This document shows positions 9,298-18,050 of a stretch of 64,000 nt of DNA, in pieces. The notes under the pieces were generated by a model. It saw only the letters and a list, made by a program, of their open reading frames with translations, did not search any database and was not told the DNA's origin. A program made the position numbers and the translations under genes. This stretch comes from an uncultured Collinsella sp. (GTDB lineage: Bacteria > Actinomycetota > Coriobacteriia > Coriobacteriales > Coriobacteriaceae): contig CATVYG010000001.1 of NCBI GenBank assembly GCA_958348225.1, positions 1 through 64,000 on the forward strand, in the 5' to 3' direction. Each line of letters starts with the position of its first letter. The stretch's first letter is position 1.

Positions 9298-10795
9298 GAT
9301 GTCCTCCTACCTGATCGTTGCGTTCGCGCGCGGTGGCGCCGGCGGTAAAGCTTAATCCCTTGACGAGCGCGTTCTTGCCGTACTTGCCCTTCACGGCCAG
9401 GACGGCGCGCGCCAGATCGCGTTCGCGCTCATCGGCCTCGACATCGCTGAACAGATCGATGGTGGCAAATTCTTCGGGCATGAGGTTGCCAAATCCCAAG
9501 TTGATGCGTTTGACCGGTCGTTTGGGATCGACAGTCTGCGCCCAGAGCTCATCGAAATAGCCCATGATCTTCTTAAACGAATTGGTGCGCTCGGGCAGCT
9601 TTCGCGAGGCGTTAGAGTGCGCGAAGAGTGCGGCATAGCCACCACGCGGTTTGCCGCCATGTTCTCCCACAAAGATGCCATCGATTGCCTGCGCCTCACG
9701 TACCAGTCGACGCCGTTCGTCATCGCGCTGGACGGGCTTGGGCGCACGGGGTGCGAGTTCGGGACCGGCGGTTGCGGTGGGTTCGATGCTCGACGTGCTC
9801 GAGCGCAGGTGCCCGCATCCGTCTACATATTGCGCTGTGCCGCTGGCGTCGAGACGGCGTATGTCGGCGCGCTCGCTCGCGTAGCCTACAAAGAGCGAGA
9901 TACTGTCGCACACCACGTGCTTATCGACTAAGTCCAGCACAGCGTTGTCGACCATCTCGCGCAACACGGTGTAGGCCTGCTCATAGGCATAGCCTTTCGA
10001 GAGCACCTGTCCTGTGGTGGTCGAAGTTGCTTGCGGGCGATAGGCTTGGATATCGGCGATGGTTGTCGGCTCGCGCCCGAAGGCGTGGTCGATGAGATAT
10101 TCGGCATTGACGCCGAGATCGTCGTAAAGCAGGTTTTCGTCGAGCGCGGCGACGCCCATCAGATCGTATACCCCGTACTTTTCGAGGCGGGCTGCCACGC
10201 CGGGGCCGATGCCCCAGATGTCGGTGATGGGACGATGGGGCCAGATCTCCTTGCGAAAGGTCTCGTCGTCGAGTATGCCGATGCGGCTGGGTACGTGCTT
10301 GGCGGTAATGTCGAGCGCTACCTTGGCTTGGAATAGGTTGGGGCCGATGCCGACCGTCGCCGTGATGCCGGTGCGCGCGAGGACCTCATCGCGCAATATG
10401 CAGGCAAAGCCTTTGGCATTAGTGTGGTAGAGGTCTAGATAGGGCGTCACGTCGATAAAGCATTCGTCGATTGAATAGACGTGAATGTCTTGCGGGCTCA
10501 CGTATTCCAGATAGATGCCGTAGATTTGCGCCGACACTTCCATGTAATGCTGCATGCGCGGTACGGCCTTGATGTAGTCGATGCCGTCGGGAATCTCAAA
10601 TAGACGGCAGCGATTGTGTATCCCGAGGTCCTTCATGGCCTGTGTGATGGCGAGGCAGATGGTCGTGCGCCCGCGCGATTCGTCGGCAACGACCAGGCAC
10701 GTAGTGAGTGGGTCGAGTCCTCGGTCGACGCACTCGACGCTGGCATAGAACGTCTTAAGGTCGATGCAGATATAGGTGTGACGCTCATGCCCCAC
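9290..10795 (-). CDS. Y-family DNA polymerase (UmuC/UvrX type)
   Basis: Translesion polymerase, about 501 residues. Catalytic carboxylates appear in CIDLKTFYASVE near residue 10 and SIDECFIDV near 115; the helix-hairpin-helix block DIWGIGPGVAARLEKYGV lies near 193, and a little-finger region follows. The start is taken as GTG 10795, 4 nt after GGAGG (minus strand). The in-frame ATGs further upstream (10816, 10867) would translate through a LexA-type box at 10824-10839, which argues against them. Overlaps yolD by 8 bp. It is expected to be SOS-controlled and error-prone. Confidence 0.93.
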   Translation of the reverse strand: MGHERHTYICIDLKTFYASVECVDRGLDPLTTCLVVADESRGRTTICLAITQAMKDLGIHNRCRLFEIPDGIDYIKAVPRMQHYMEVSAQIYGIYLEYVSPQDIHVYSIDECFIDVTPYLDLYHTNAKGFACILRDEVLARTGITATVGIGPNLFQAKVALDITAKHVPSRIGILDDETFRKEIWPHRPITDIWGIGPGVAARLEKYGVYDLMGVAALDENLLYDDLGVNAEYLIDHAFGREPTTIADIQAYRPQATSTTTGQVLSKGYAYEQAYTVLREMVDNAVLDLVDKHVVCDSISLFVGYASERADIRRLDASGTAQYVDGCGHLRSSTSSIEPTATAGPELAPRAPKPVQRDDERRRLVREAQAIDGIFVGEHGGKPRGGYAALFAHSNASRKLPERTNSFKKIMGYFDELWAQTVDPKRPVKRINLGFGNLMPEEFATIDLFSDVEADERERDLARAVLAVKGKYGKNALVKGLSFTAGATARERNDQVGGHRA

Positions 10796-10823
10796 GCGTC
10801 CTCCCATCAAACACATGTTCTTA

Positions 10824-10839
10824 TCGAATACCTGTTCGA
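10824..10839. promoter_or_regulatory. LexA (SOS) box
   Basis: The 16-mer TCGAATACCTGTTCGA matches the actinobacterial/Gram-positive consensus TCGAAC-N4-GTTCGA with a single mismatch. It ends 29 bp upstream of the GTG start of the polymerase-yolD pair, where a repressor would block transcription. Confidence 0.8.
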
Positions 10840-11032
10840 TAATACCCGCTCGTCCGGACATCGTCAAAACCTGTCAAAAAGGACCGGTATGTTTTGGTGT
10901 TTGTTTTGGTAGGTATGGTCGTGCGGTTGGATCGGTTTTTTAACTCAGCTCTAAAGAGTGCGAAACAGCTCGGAAAACCTCGCTTCGTAGCATGAGCCTA
11001 ACGATTGATACCGCCTATACGCACGGAAGGTT

Positions 11033-11566
11033 GTGGAAAAGATGGTCAATTATGGGTTTGGTATGCCGACGCGCCTTGTTGCGGATGGAGACGTGGCTCG
11101 CTGGTGCGGACGATTGGTTGCTCACTACGGTGGCACCAAGGCGCTGGTCGTGCTGGGCGGAGACAAGCATACGCGCGATGAGCTTGTCTCGGCGGCACTC
11201 GGCTCGCTTGATCGGGCCCTACTCGAGCGTGTACTTTTCCGCTGCGGATCGGTTGAGGGCGACGGGGGAGACGAGCTGATCGACGAAGCCGTGGCCCTGG
11301 CGACCGACGAAGGCGTGGACTTTGTCCTGGCGATTGGCGATGCCGATACTGCCGGCTTTGCACGCGAGCTCGCCCGTCGCATGGCGGCGCTCGATGCCGG
11401 CGAAGACGGCTTTGTGCCTCATGGATGCATTGTCTCGGAGGGCAAGGTGCCTGCCGTCGTGGGTGCCGGCGAGGTTCCCGTTTTTGCCATCATCGCGCCC
11501 GAACTGCTGGAGGGCATTGGGTCTCCTCTGCGCGAGCTGATCGGCAGTGTGTGCGCCGCGGTCTAA
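11033..11566 (+). CDS. Truncated iron-type alcohol dehydrogenase homologue (N-terminal domain only)
   Basis: 177 residues; GTG 11033 or, better spaced from GGAAGG, ATG 11042. The opening MVNYGFGMPTRLVADGD, ALVVLGGDKHTRD and EGVDFVLAIGDADTAGFA parallel the nucleotide-binding half of butanol-dehydrogenase-like iron ADHs (normally about 390 residues, with GGGSVIDSAK at this last position). The GGGS loop has become IGDADT, and the His-rich iron-binding half is absent. A stop then leads straight into the pgi intergenic region. It is probably a decayed or repurposed remnant rather than an active dehydrogenase. Confidence 0.55.
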   Translation: MEKMVNYGFGMPTRLVADGDVARWCGRLVAHYGGTKALVVLGGDKHTRDELVSAALGSLDRALLERVLFRCGSVEGDGGDELIDEAVALATDEGVDFVLAIGDADTAGFARELARRMAALDAGEDGFVPHGCIVSEGKVPAVVGAGEVPVFAIIAPELLEGIGSPLRELIGSVCAAV

Positions 11567-11577
11567 TATCTGCCATA

Positions 11578-11640
11578 AAGGGATGGGTTATTTTTGGTAG
11601 GTAAAGCGTTTGACCTGCCAAAATAAACCTGTCCCTTTTT
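11578..11640. repeat. Long inverted repeat of the GGGACAGGTT family
   Basis: Left arm AAAGGGATGGGTTATTTTTGG continues to GGTAGGT and pairs with a right arm whose reverse complement reads AAAGGGACAGGTTTATTTTG then GCAGGT. The stem is about 26 bp with a 10-12 nt loop. A single arm of the same sequence recurs at 53899-53930. Confidence 0.75.
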
Positions 11641-11765
11641 GGTCGGTTGCCGTTTGGGGGCCGATTGGCAACGCTCGCTGATTATAGTCTTGACCTGCGC
11701 TAGAATAGTGGCATCTGAATGTCCGGGCGCATGGAGGCGTGCGCCCGTATGCTGAGGAGGACTCT

Positions 11766-13460
11766 ATGGCAACTGTTGCCGCACCTATCGATGCTACGTC
11801 GACTGCCGCTTGGAAGGCGCTCGAGGCTCATCAGGAGAAGCTCGAGGCTGAAGGTATCGACCTCAAGGCCTGGTTCGCTGCCGATGCGGAGCGCGTGAAC
11901 AAGCTGAGCTTTGACGCCGGTGACCTGCACTTCGATCTGTCCAAGAACCTGGTGACTGATGAGACCGTCAAGCTGCTGTGCGATCTTGCCCGCGAGGTGA
12001 AGCTCGAGGAGCGCCGCGACGCCATGTTCTCCGGCGAGCACATCAACACCACCGAGGACCGTGCCGTCCTGCACACCGCGCTGCGCCGTCCGGCAAGCGA
12101 TAAGGGCCAGCTCATTGTCGACGGCCAGGATGTCGTCGCCGACGTGCACGAGGTCCTCGATCGCATGTATGCCTTCGCCGAGCGCGTGCGCTCCGGTGAG
12201 TGGAAGGGCGTTACCGGCAAGAAGATCGAGCACCTGGTGTCTATCGGCATCGGCGGCTCCGATTTGGGCCCGGTCATGGCTTACGAGGCTCTGCGCCCCT
12301 ATGCCGACGCCGGTATCGACTGCCGCTATATCTCCAACATCGACCCCAACGATCAGGCAGAGAAGCTCCGCGGCCTCGATCCCGAGACCACGCTCGTGAT
12401 CATCGTCTCCAAGACCTTCACCACGCTCGAGACCCTCACCAACGCCCGCGAGGTCAAGACCTGGATGCTCGAGCAGCTCAAGGCTCAGGGCGCCATCGAC
12501 GGTTCCGATGAGCAGAACGCCGCGGCCGTGGCCAAGCACTTCGTCGCCGTTTCCACCGCACTCGACAAGGTCGAGGCCTTCGGCATCGACCCCGCCAACG
12601 CCTTCGGTTTCTGGAACTGGGTCGGCGGCCGCTACTCCGTCGACTCCGCCGTGGGCCTGTCGCTGATCGTCGTCCTCGGCCCCGAGCGCTTCCAGCAGTT
12701 CCTCGAGGGCTTCCATGCCATCGACGAGTACTTTTGCAACACGCCGCTCGAGAACAACGCCGTCGCGCTGATGGGCCTGCTCAACGTCTGGTACGTCAAC
12801 TTCTTCGGCTCCAAGAGCCACGCCGTGCTTCCGTACTGCCAGTATCTGCACCGTTTCCCGGCCTACCTGCAGCAGCTCACCATGGAGTCCAACGGCAAGC
12901 ACGTCCGCTGGGACGGCAGCGCCGTGACCTCCGACACTGGTGAGATTTTCTGGGGCGAGCCCGGCACTAACGGTCAGCACGCCTTCTACCAGCTGTTGCA
13001 TCAGGGCACCGTGGTGGTCCCGGCCGACTTTATCGCTTTCGCCAACACTGCCAACCCCGCAACCGACAGCGGCCAGGATGTCCACGAGCTGTTCCTGGGC
13101 AACTTCCTGGCCCAGACCAAGGCGCTCGCCTTTGGTAAGACGGCCGATGAGGTGCGCGCCGAGGGCACGCCCGAGCAGATCGTCCCGGCCCGCTGCTTTG
13201 AGGGCAACCGCCCGACGACCTCGATCTTCGGCGACACGCTGACCCCGTTCGCACTCGGCGAGCTCATCGCCCTGTACGAGCACATCACGTTTGTCGAGGG
13301 CACGGTCTGGGGCATCGACTCCTACGACCAGTGGGGCGTCGAGCTGGGCAAGCAGCTTGCCAAGCAGATTACCCCGGCCTTCCACGACGACGCCGCCAAG
13401 GCCGAGCAGGACGCTTCGACCCAGGCGCTCATCGAGTTCTACCGCGCTCACCGCAAGTAG
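11766..13460 (+). CDS. pgi: Glucose-6-phosphate isomerase
   Basis: Interconverts glucose-6-P and fructose-6-P in glycolysis. 564 residues, close to the usual 550. Family motifs: [13 protein letters not shown] near 159, [13 protein letters not shown] near 216, [20 protein letters not shown] near 280 and the second PGI signature region [14 protein letters not shown] near 520. Start ATG at 11766 behind GAGGAGG. It is flanked by an inverted repeat upstream and a strong terminator, so monocistronic. Codon use is optimised, as expected for a high-expression gene. Confidence 0.97.
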   Translation: MATVAAPIDATSTAAWKALEAHQEKLEAEGIDLKAWFAADAERVNKLSFDAGDLHFDLSKNLVTDETVKLLCDLAREVKLEERRDAMFSGEHINTTEDRAVLHTALRRPASDKGQLIVDGQDVVADVHEVLDRMYAFAERVRSGEWKGVTGKKIEHLVSIGIGGSDLGPVMAYEALRPYADAGIDCRYISNIDPNDQAEKLRGLDPETTLVIIVSKTFTTLETLTNAREVKTWMLEQLKAQGAIDGSDEQNAAAVAKHFVAVSTALDKVEAFGIDPANAFGFWNWVGGRYSVDSAVGLSLIVVLGPERFQQFLEGFHAIDEYFCNTPLENNAVALMGLLNVWYVNFFGSKSHAVLPYCQYLHRFPAYLQQLTMESNGKHVRWDGSAVTSDTGEIFWGEPGTNGQHAFYQLLHQGTVVVPADFIAFANTANPATDSGQDVHELFLGNFLAQTKALAFGKTADEVRAEGTPEQIVPARCFEGNRPTTSIFGDTLTPFALGELIALYEHITFVEGTVWGIDSYDQWGVELGKQLAKQITPAFHDDAAKAEQDASTQALIEFYRAHRK

Positions 13461-13492
13461 TTGCTGCTGTTAACGCATCGCGCCTTATAGTC

Positions 13493-13525
13493 AGGGGCCC
13501 GTATCCGATAGGATACGGGCCCCTT
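13493..13525 (+). terminator. Intrinsic terminator after pgi
   Basis: Perfect 14-bp stem AGGGGCCCGTATCC / GGATACGGGCCCCT with loop GATA, then TTTGCTTTG. It also faces the minus-strand cassette that ends at 13602. Confidence 0.92.
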
Positions 13526-13601
13526 TGCTTTGCCGTGGTCCCGGGGCGCACGGCCTTTGTGGAACATCGCCGGGGCGTCGCGCGCTGCGAGAACCCTGCG
13601 C

Positions 13602-14906
13602 CTAGATCTCGGCCTCCGCATGGCCTCGCTGCGCCTCGGGCAGCTCCCCGTAGAGCGGATGGTCTTCGAGCCTAAAGCGCTCGACCTGTTCGGGAGTGCG
13701 ACCGCGTACAAAGAGCCACGAGCGATCGATCGGCGTCGCCATGAGCGTGCTGGGCAGCGCGTCGGCGCGGTCGGAAAACACCCGGGCACTCTCGGGATCC
13801 TGGAACGCCAGCACCAGATGCGTGTCGCAGTTGCCCATGATGGAGCGTGCGCGTGCCTCGCCATAGAGCGCATCGAGCTGGTTGGTCGACTGCAGCAGCA
13901 GCGTTGCCCAGATGTTGCGGCTTCGGATAATCGAGAGCACGTTGTCGATCTGGGGGATCTGCAGATTTGCGAAGTCATCGAGCATAAAGCGCACGGGCAC
14001 GGGCAGGCTGCCGTCGGGCTGCCTATCGGCCTCGCGAATGAGGCCCATAAACGCCTGCGTAATAAAGAGGCCGGTCAGCGGATCGAGATTGCGGTCGATA
14101 TCGCTCACGGTTACAAACAGGGCGCAGGGGGTGTGTCCCATGGAAGCGAAGTCCACCTGATGGCACTCACGATAGAGCTGTGCCGCACCGTCGAATCCCA
14201 GACACATGACCTTTTCGGCAAGGATGCCGACGATGCTCGCGTGCATGCGCTCGGCATTTTGCGTAATGGCGTAGCGCCGCCATAGCGAGAGGGCATAGCT
14301 TTGGGGGTCGGTCGTGATCAGGTCGTCAAACAATCGACCCGTGGCACCGTCCTGCAGGTGCTCGATCAGCTTGATGACCGAGCTGATCGTCTGCTCGTCG
14401 GCGGGTAGCTGTTCGGTGACGTAGGCGATAAGACACGACAGCAGGTTTGCCGCCGCATGATCCCAAAAGGGCTGGTTGTTGTCCTCGATGGGGCAGATGG
14501 CCTTTGCCACCGAGAGGATGTCCTGCTGGTTGGGCCTGCCGTCCGCCTTGCGGCGAATGTGCCTCAGGGGGTTGTAGCCGTAGCGCTCGATGCCGGGCGC
14601 AAGGGCCGGGACGGTGTTGAGGTCGGCGAAGTTGAGACATTGCACGCGGTAACCGTGGGCTGCCAGCACGGGTCCCACTTCGCGACAGAGCGTGCCTTTG
14701 GTGTCGAGCACGATGTAGCTTGCGTTCATTTGCAGCAGGTTGGGCTTGAGGACGTTTCGGGTCTTGCCGGCTCCCGAGGGGCCGATCACAAGTGCATTGT
14801 TGTTGAGTCCCGTTTGGCGGGTGTCGCAGGAAAGCGTTCGATCCTTGGCAAGGATGGTGGACGATGCGGACTCAGATGCGGCGAGGCGGTTGGCGAGGTT
14901 AGACAT
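13602..14906 (-). CDS. VirD4/TraG-family coupling-protein-like ATPase
   Basis: 434 residues; ATG 14906 behind AAGGAGGT. Type IV coupling proteins pump DNA or protein into a secretion channel. Walker A GPSGAGKT lies near residue 40, followed by PNLLQMNASYIVLDTKG. FWDHAAANLL lies near 145, the Walker B block MLDDFANLQIP near 305 (DD where the family usually has DE) and LLLQSTNQLDALYG near 337. No N-terminal membrane helices are present, although canonical VirD4 has them, so this is a soluble form or a truncated descendant. It overlaps the ClpP-like gene by 8 bp. No relaxase, VirB4 or other conjugation genes are nearby. Confidence 0.85.
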   Translation of the reverse strand: MSNLANRLAASESASSTILAKDRTLSCDTRQTGLNNNALVIGPSGAGKTRNVLKPNLLQMNASYIVLDTKGTLCREVGPVLAAHGYRVQCLNFADLNTVPALAPGIERYGYNPLRHIRRKADGRPNQQDILSVAKAICPIEDNNQPFWDHAAANLLSCLIAYVTEQLPADEQTISSVIKLIEHLQDGATGRLFDDLITTDPQSYALSLWRRYAITQNAERMHASIVGILAEKVMCLGFDGAAQLYRECHQVDFASMGHTPCALFVTVSDIDRNLDPLTGLFITQAFMGLIREADRQPDGSLPVPVRFMLDDFANLQIPQIDNVLSIIRSRNIWATLLLQSTNQLDALYGEARARSIMGNCDTHLVLAFQDPESARVFSDRADALPSTLMATPIDRSWLFVRGRTPEQVERFRLEDHPLYGELPEAQRGHAEAEI

Positions 14907-15516
14907 GGGCGACCTCCTTGGTGGTCGAGAGGATTTCGTGGGCAAAGCCGAGCTCGACGGCGCGCTCGGCCGAAAGGTAGGTGTCTTTTGCAGTGAGGGA
15001 CTGGATGCGCTTGGGCGTGAGGCCGCTGCGGTCCGAGAGGATTTGCGTGAGGGTCTTGCGGGTCTGCATGAGACGCCGGCTGGTTTCCTGCAGCGCAAGT
15101 GCCGAGCCGCCTGCCCCCTGGGGGATCAGCGGGTCGTGAATCATGAGCTCTGCATGGGGCGCCATACGGCGATCGTCGCCGCCCATAAAGATCACGGCGC
15201 CCATGGACGCGGCGAATTCCAGGCAGACGGTGCGGATGGGGCACGATGCGAGGCGCATGGCGTCATAGATCGCAAGACCCGATCGCACGCTTCCGCCGGC
15301 GCTGGCGACAAATATGGTGATGGGGCGGCTGGGGTCGGTGGCATCGAGCAGGCGGATCTGCTGGCATAAGTCGTGGGCCATCGGGGTTTCGATGTTTCCC
15401 ATGACGGAGAGCTCGCGACGGGCGAGCATCTCATCGTAAATGCTGGTGAGCGTGATACCTCGGGCGGATTCACGCATGGTGAGGGGGCTGATGATGGGGG
15501 AATGATTGGTGTCCAT
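14899..15516 (-). CDS. ClpP-like serine protease (S14 family)
   Basis: 205 residues. The catalytic triad is recognisable: Ser in FAASMGAVI near 104, His in MIHDPLIPQG near 129 and Asp in the TAKDTYLSAERAVELGFA block near 180, which is the ClpP C-terminal pattern. FVASAGGSVRSGLAIYDAM near 70 is the oxyanion/handle region. It is not a housekeeping clpP: no clpX or tig neighbour is present, and it is translationally coupled to a VirD4-like ATPase. Similar ClpP homologues occur on conjugative elements and as phage head-maturation proteases. Whether the VirD4-like protein feeds substrates to it is speculation. Confidence 0.88.
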   Translation of the reverse strand: MDTNHSPIISPLTMRESARGITLTSIYDEMLARRELSVMGNIETPMAHDLCQQIRLLDATDPSRPITIFVASAGGSVRSGLAIYDAMRLASCPIRTVCLEFAASMGAVIFMGGDDRRMAPHAELMIHDPLIPQGAGGSALALQETSRRLMQTRKTLTQILSDRSGLTPKRIQSLTAKDTYLSAERAVELGFAHEILSTTKEVAHV

Positions 15517-15579
15517 GAGGACTCCTTTCTGCTGGTTGTGTTGTGGAATAGGATTGTTGCCCGCGGAGGGGCTGGCGGG

Positions 15580-16470
15580 CTACAGGGTTCGTCCGAGCCT
15601 GAGATCGAGCTCGGTTGTGGGGCGGGCTGCCTGTTCGTGCGGCTCGCAAGCGCCAAGGGCTCCAAAGCGATAGAGCGTTGCGGCGGGCGTGGTGCAGGCG
15701 AGCCGCAGCTGATGCTCGACAGGGGCACATCCGTCATTTTTGTAATGAGCCGCGTAGTACTGCGCGATGCTGGCGTTCATCTCGCTGCCATTGCGATGGC
15801 GCTCAAACTGGCGTCTGCAGGTCTCGATGATCTTTGCTACCGACTTGGGTGCCGTCGCGGGAACAAGGGCGAGATAGCCCTCAAATAGCTCGTTGATGCT
15901 CAGGAGGCACAGCAGGTCGATCAGCGTCCTTATGGCTGCTCCCTCGGCGGAAAAGTGCGCGGTCATGCGGTTATATCGGTTGCGGTCGACGATGGCTGCA
16001 TGGGGTCTCGGAGTTTTCTGCTCTGTGGTCCCGGGCTTTTGCCGCGCCTGTGTATTGAGCTCGACGTTGCAGCGCTTGAGGCCGTCCAACGGAAGGAACA
16101 GTGCGGTGCGCAGGGTGTTCCGCTTGCTTTCGAGTTCATGACGCTCGTCGGGTTCCCATTCGAGCTTGAGTTTCGTGTCGAGCGCCGTAAGCATATGGGC
16201 TAGGCAGCCTACGGTAAGAACGTACGAATCGTTGTCGCGTTTTGGGGCATAGGGGTCTGTCAGCTTGCGAATGTCGGGGTCGCCCATGATCTTTGTACAG
16301 CGCTTCAGCAGTTGAGGGTGGTCGGCCAAGATCGTCGCGAGCGGTAGCGACGCGTAGTTCTTGATGGTCGCGGCGGCAAAGGCGGCGTCATATTCGTTTG
16401 CATATGCTCGCTCAATGCGGGCATCCAGAATGCTTTTCTTATCGCCGTCTTCAGCGCGGTGGTTTGTCAT
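15580..16470 (-). CDS. Unknown helical protein of the VirD4/ClpP cassette
   Basis: 296 residues from ATG 16470, which follows GGAG by 6 nt. The open frame continues upstream through a His-rich stretch encoded by an 18-bp repeat and is probably not translated. The protein is predicted mostly helical and polar, with many Arg/Glu/Ala, no signal peptide or membrane segment, and a C-terminal block TTPAATLYRFGALGACEPHE. I do not recognise a family. It is the first gene of a three-gene minus-strand run with the ClpP-like (63 bp gap) and VirD4-like genes, which argues for a joint function. Confidence 0.65.
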   Translation of the reverse strand: MTNHRAEDGDKKSILDARIERAYANEYDAAFAAATIKNYASLPLATILADHPQLLKRCTKIMGDPDIRKLTDPYAPKRDNDSYVLTVGCLAHMLTALDTKLKLEWEPDERHELESKRNTLRTALFLPLDGLKRCNVELNTQARQKPGTTEQKTPRPHAAIVDRNRYNRMTAHFSAEGAAIRTLIDLLCLLSINELFEGYLALVPATAPKSVAKIIETCRRQFERHRNGSEMNASIAQYYAAHYKNDGCAPVEHQLRLACTTPAATLYRFGALGACEPHEQAARPTTELDLRLGRTL

Positions 16471-16483
16471 AGCTTCTCCAATC

Positions 16484-16557
16484 GGTTGATGTTCGTGCTG
16501 TTTGTTGATGTGTTGGTTGTCGTGAGTGATGTGCTTGCCGTGGGTGATGTGCTGACG
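16484..16557. repeat. Imperfect 18-bp tandem repeat upstream of the cassette
   Basis: Four units of about 18 bp; the last two (16522-16539 GTGAGTGATGTGCTTGCC and 16540-16557 GTGGGTGATGTGCTGACG) are most alike. The first two share TTGATGT. The array lies 14 bp upstream of the first cassette gene. It could be an iteron-like or regulator-binding array, or simple sequence drift. Confidence 0.6.
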
Positions 16558-17088
16558 TTGGGGTGCTATGCGGTTTTCAATGAGCCCGTGAGGCAGTTGC
16601 TGCAGGGGCGGGATGGAACGGCCCATGCAAGGCGGAAGGCATCGTGCTCAAAATCGAGACAGCAATGCCCTGGGTGCCTCACATGTGGCAGTTACCTCAT
16701 TAAGTTGTCATTGCGTTTGGGGTTGTACTTTGCCGATCTTCTTTCTCTTACACGCTAAAAACTGAAATTTCATATGCTCGATCTACTTAAAACCGCAACG
16801 GCGGTCTTTTATCAACTTATATGTCGGAACGCGTCTTTGCAAGTACTTTTTTGCGTTTGTTTCAAATGGGGTGGTTTTGCAACCGTCACGCGCCACGCTA
16901 TGCGAACGTGCCCCTTTTCTGTTGTCGGTCGGATACGATGAGTCGCGTGACGTCGTCAGAGGTCGAATTCGACCGCTAACGACGTTGTGCAGCTCATCAT
17001 TTCTGGCCGCAAACAGTAAAGGGGCATGAGGGTGTATTGAGGGGGGATGTCTTGCTGTCGGCATCCGCGTGCGGTGCCATTCGCTGTC
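16558..17088. other. Intergenic region without a recognised gene
   Basis: About 530 bp between the cassette and deoC. Base composition is lower in GC than the flanks around 16690-16900, and the open frames here have no ribosome site or family resemblance. A small hairpin AAAACCGC / GCGGTCTTTT lies at 16788-16808. I see nothing else that can be supported. Confidence 0.5.
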
Positions 17089-17106
17089 TGTAAATATACG
17101 TTTACA
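17089..17106. promoter_or_regulatory. Palindromic operator upstream of deoC
   Basis: TGTAAATATACGTTTACA is an inverted repeat TGTAAA-N6-TTTACA centred about 130 bp before deoC. It resembles LacI/CcpA-type or deoxynucleoside-regulator sites. The cognate regulator is not in the window. Confidence 0.5.
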
Positions 17107-17226
17107 GCTAATTTCATACCACTTGTCGGAATGCGGACGCTGTCCTTGTATGTCGGGCGTACATTGAACGTGGTATTTCGCGTGAAACCACGAATCGGTT
17201 GTCAGTCCTGAACAAGGAGGCCCAGC

Positions 17227-17901
17227 ATGACACTTGCCAAACCCATCAATAAATACATCGACTATATCGATGCCCCCGAGGACACGTTTGAGCAGTATGT
17301 CGAGAAGGCGTTAAAGTACAACTTTCGCTGCGTATTCGCGAACCTTCAGGAGTACGAGACGGGCCGCGCCATGCTCGAGGGCTCTGACATCATCCTTGCC
17401 GGCGCCATCGACTTTCCCCAGGGCACTATGACGCTTGAGGAGAAGCTTGCGAGGTTTGAGGAATACGCTGCGTGTGGCTTTACCGAGATTGACTACGTTT
17501 TGAATCAGGGGTCGATCGAGAACCGCGATTTTGATGCCATCGAGCGCGAGATGACTACCATTGCTGATTTTTGTCGCGCGCATGGCATCACTGACAAGGT
17601 AATCGTCGAGATGTGCAAGCTGGACGGCGACGACGCCGCCAAGCGCCGTGTATGCGAGATCGCGCTGGAGGCCAAGCCGGGATTCCTTAAGACATCGACC
17701 GGCAGAAGCTTTGGCGGTGCTAAGCTCGAGGACGTGCGGCTGATGCACGAGGTGCTCGGCGATGCCGTGGCAATCAAGGCGGCGGGCGGTATCCATAATT
17801 ACGAAGAGGCTTGCGCATTCATCGAGGCCGGCGCCAGCGCGTTAGGCGCATCGGCGGGCATCGCGATCGTCGAGGGCGCACCGACGGATGAGCGTCGCTA
17901 G
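17227..17901 (+). CDS. deoC: Deoxyribose-phosphate aldolase
   Basis: Class I aldolase that splits 2-deoxyribose-5-P into acetaldehyde and glyceraldehyde-3-P in deoxynucleoside catabolism. 224 residues, the normal length. The Schiff-base Lys is in GFLKTSTGRSFGGA near residue 156. AIDFPQGTMTLEEK near 62, FTEIDYVLNQG near 87 and the closing AIKAAGGIHNYEEA near 183 are family blocks. The ATG follows AAGGAGG. No other deo genes are adjacent. Confidence 0.96.
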   Translation: MTLAKPINKYIDYIDAPEDTFEQYVEKALKYNFRCVFANLQEYETGRAMLEGSDIILAGAIDFPQGTMTLEEKLARFEEYAACGFTEIDYVLNQGSIENRDFDAIEREMTTIADFCRAHGITDKVIVEMCKLDGDDAAKRRVCEIALEAKPGFLKTSTGRSFGGAKLEDVRLMHEVLGDAVAIKAAGGIHNYEEACAFIEAGASALGASAGIAIVEGAPTDERR

Positions 17902-18050
17902 CAGACGTATTTGACCTGAGCGATAAAGCTTCACGACCACACGCCGTTCATGTTCGAGACAATATGACTTTTTGCCCGTTGTAAACGGAGTCGCGATGGG
18001 TGTTCTGTATGATGGCTCAGACAAGGTTGTTCAATGACAGGGAGGCATAT

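Noticed and set aside
11700..13451. 583-codon minus-strand frame opposite pgi
   Set aside because: Fully antisense to a textbook glucose-6-phosphate isomerase and rich in Leu/Val/Gly repeats of shadow type.
16459..16758. Plus-strand 99-codon frame with hydrophobic start upstream of the VirD4/ClpP cassette
   Set aside because: It reads through the 18-bp repeat array and has no ribosome site.
18000..18050. Longer N-terminus for the Cof-type phosphatase
   Set aside because: The extra 17 residues precede the conserved start and lack a ribosome site, whereas ATG 18051 has GGGAGG.
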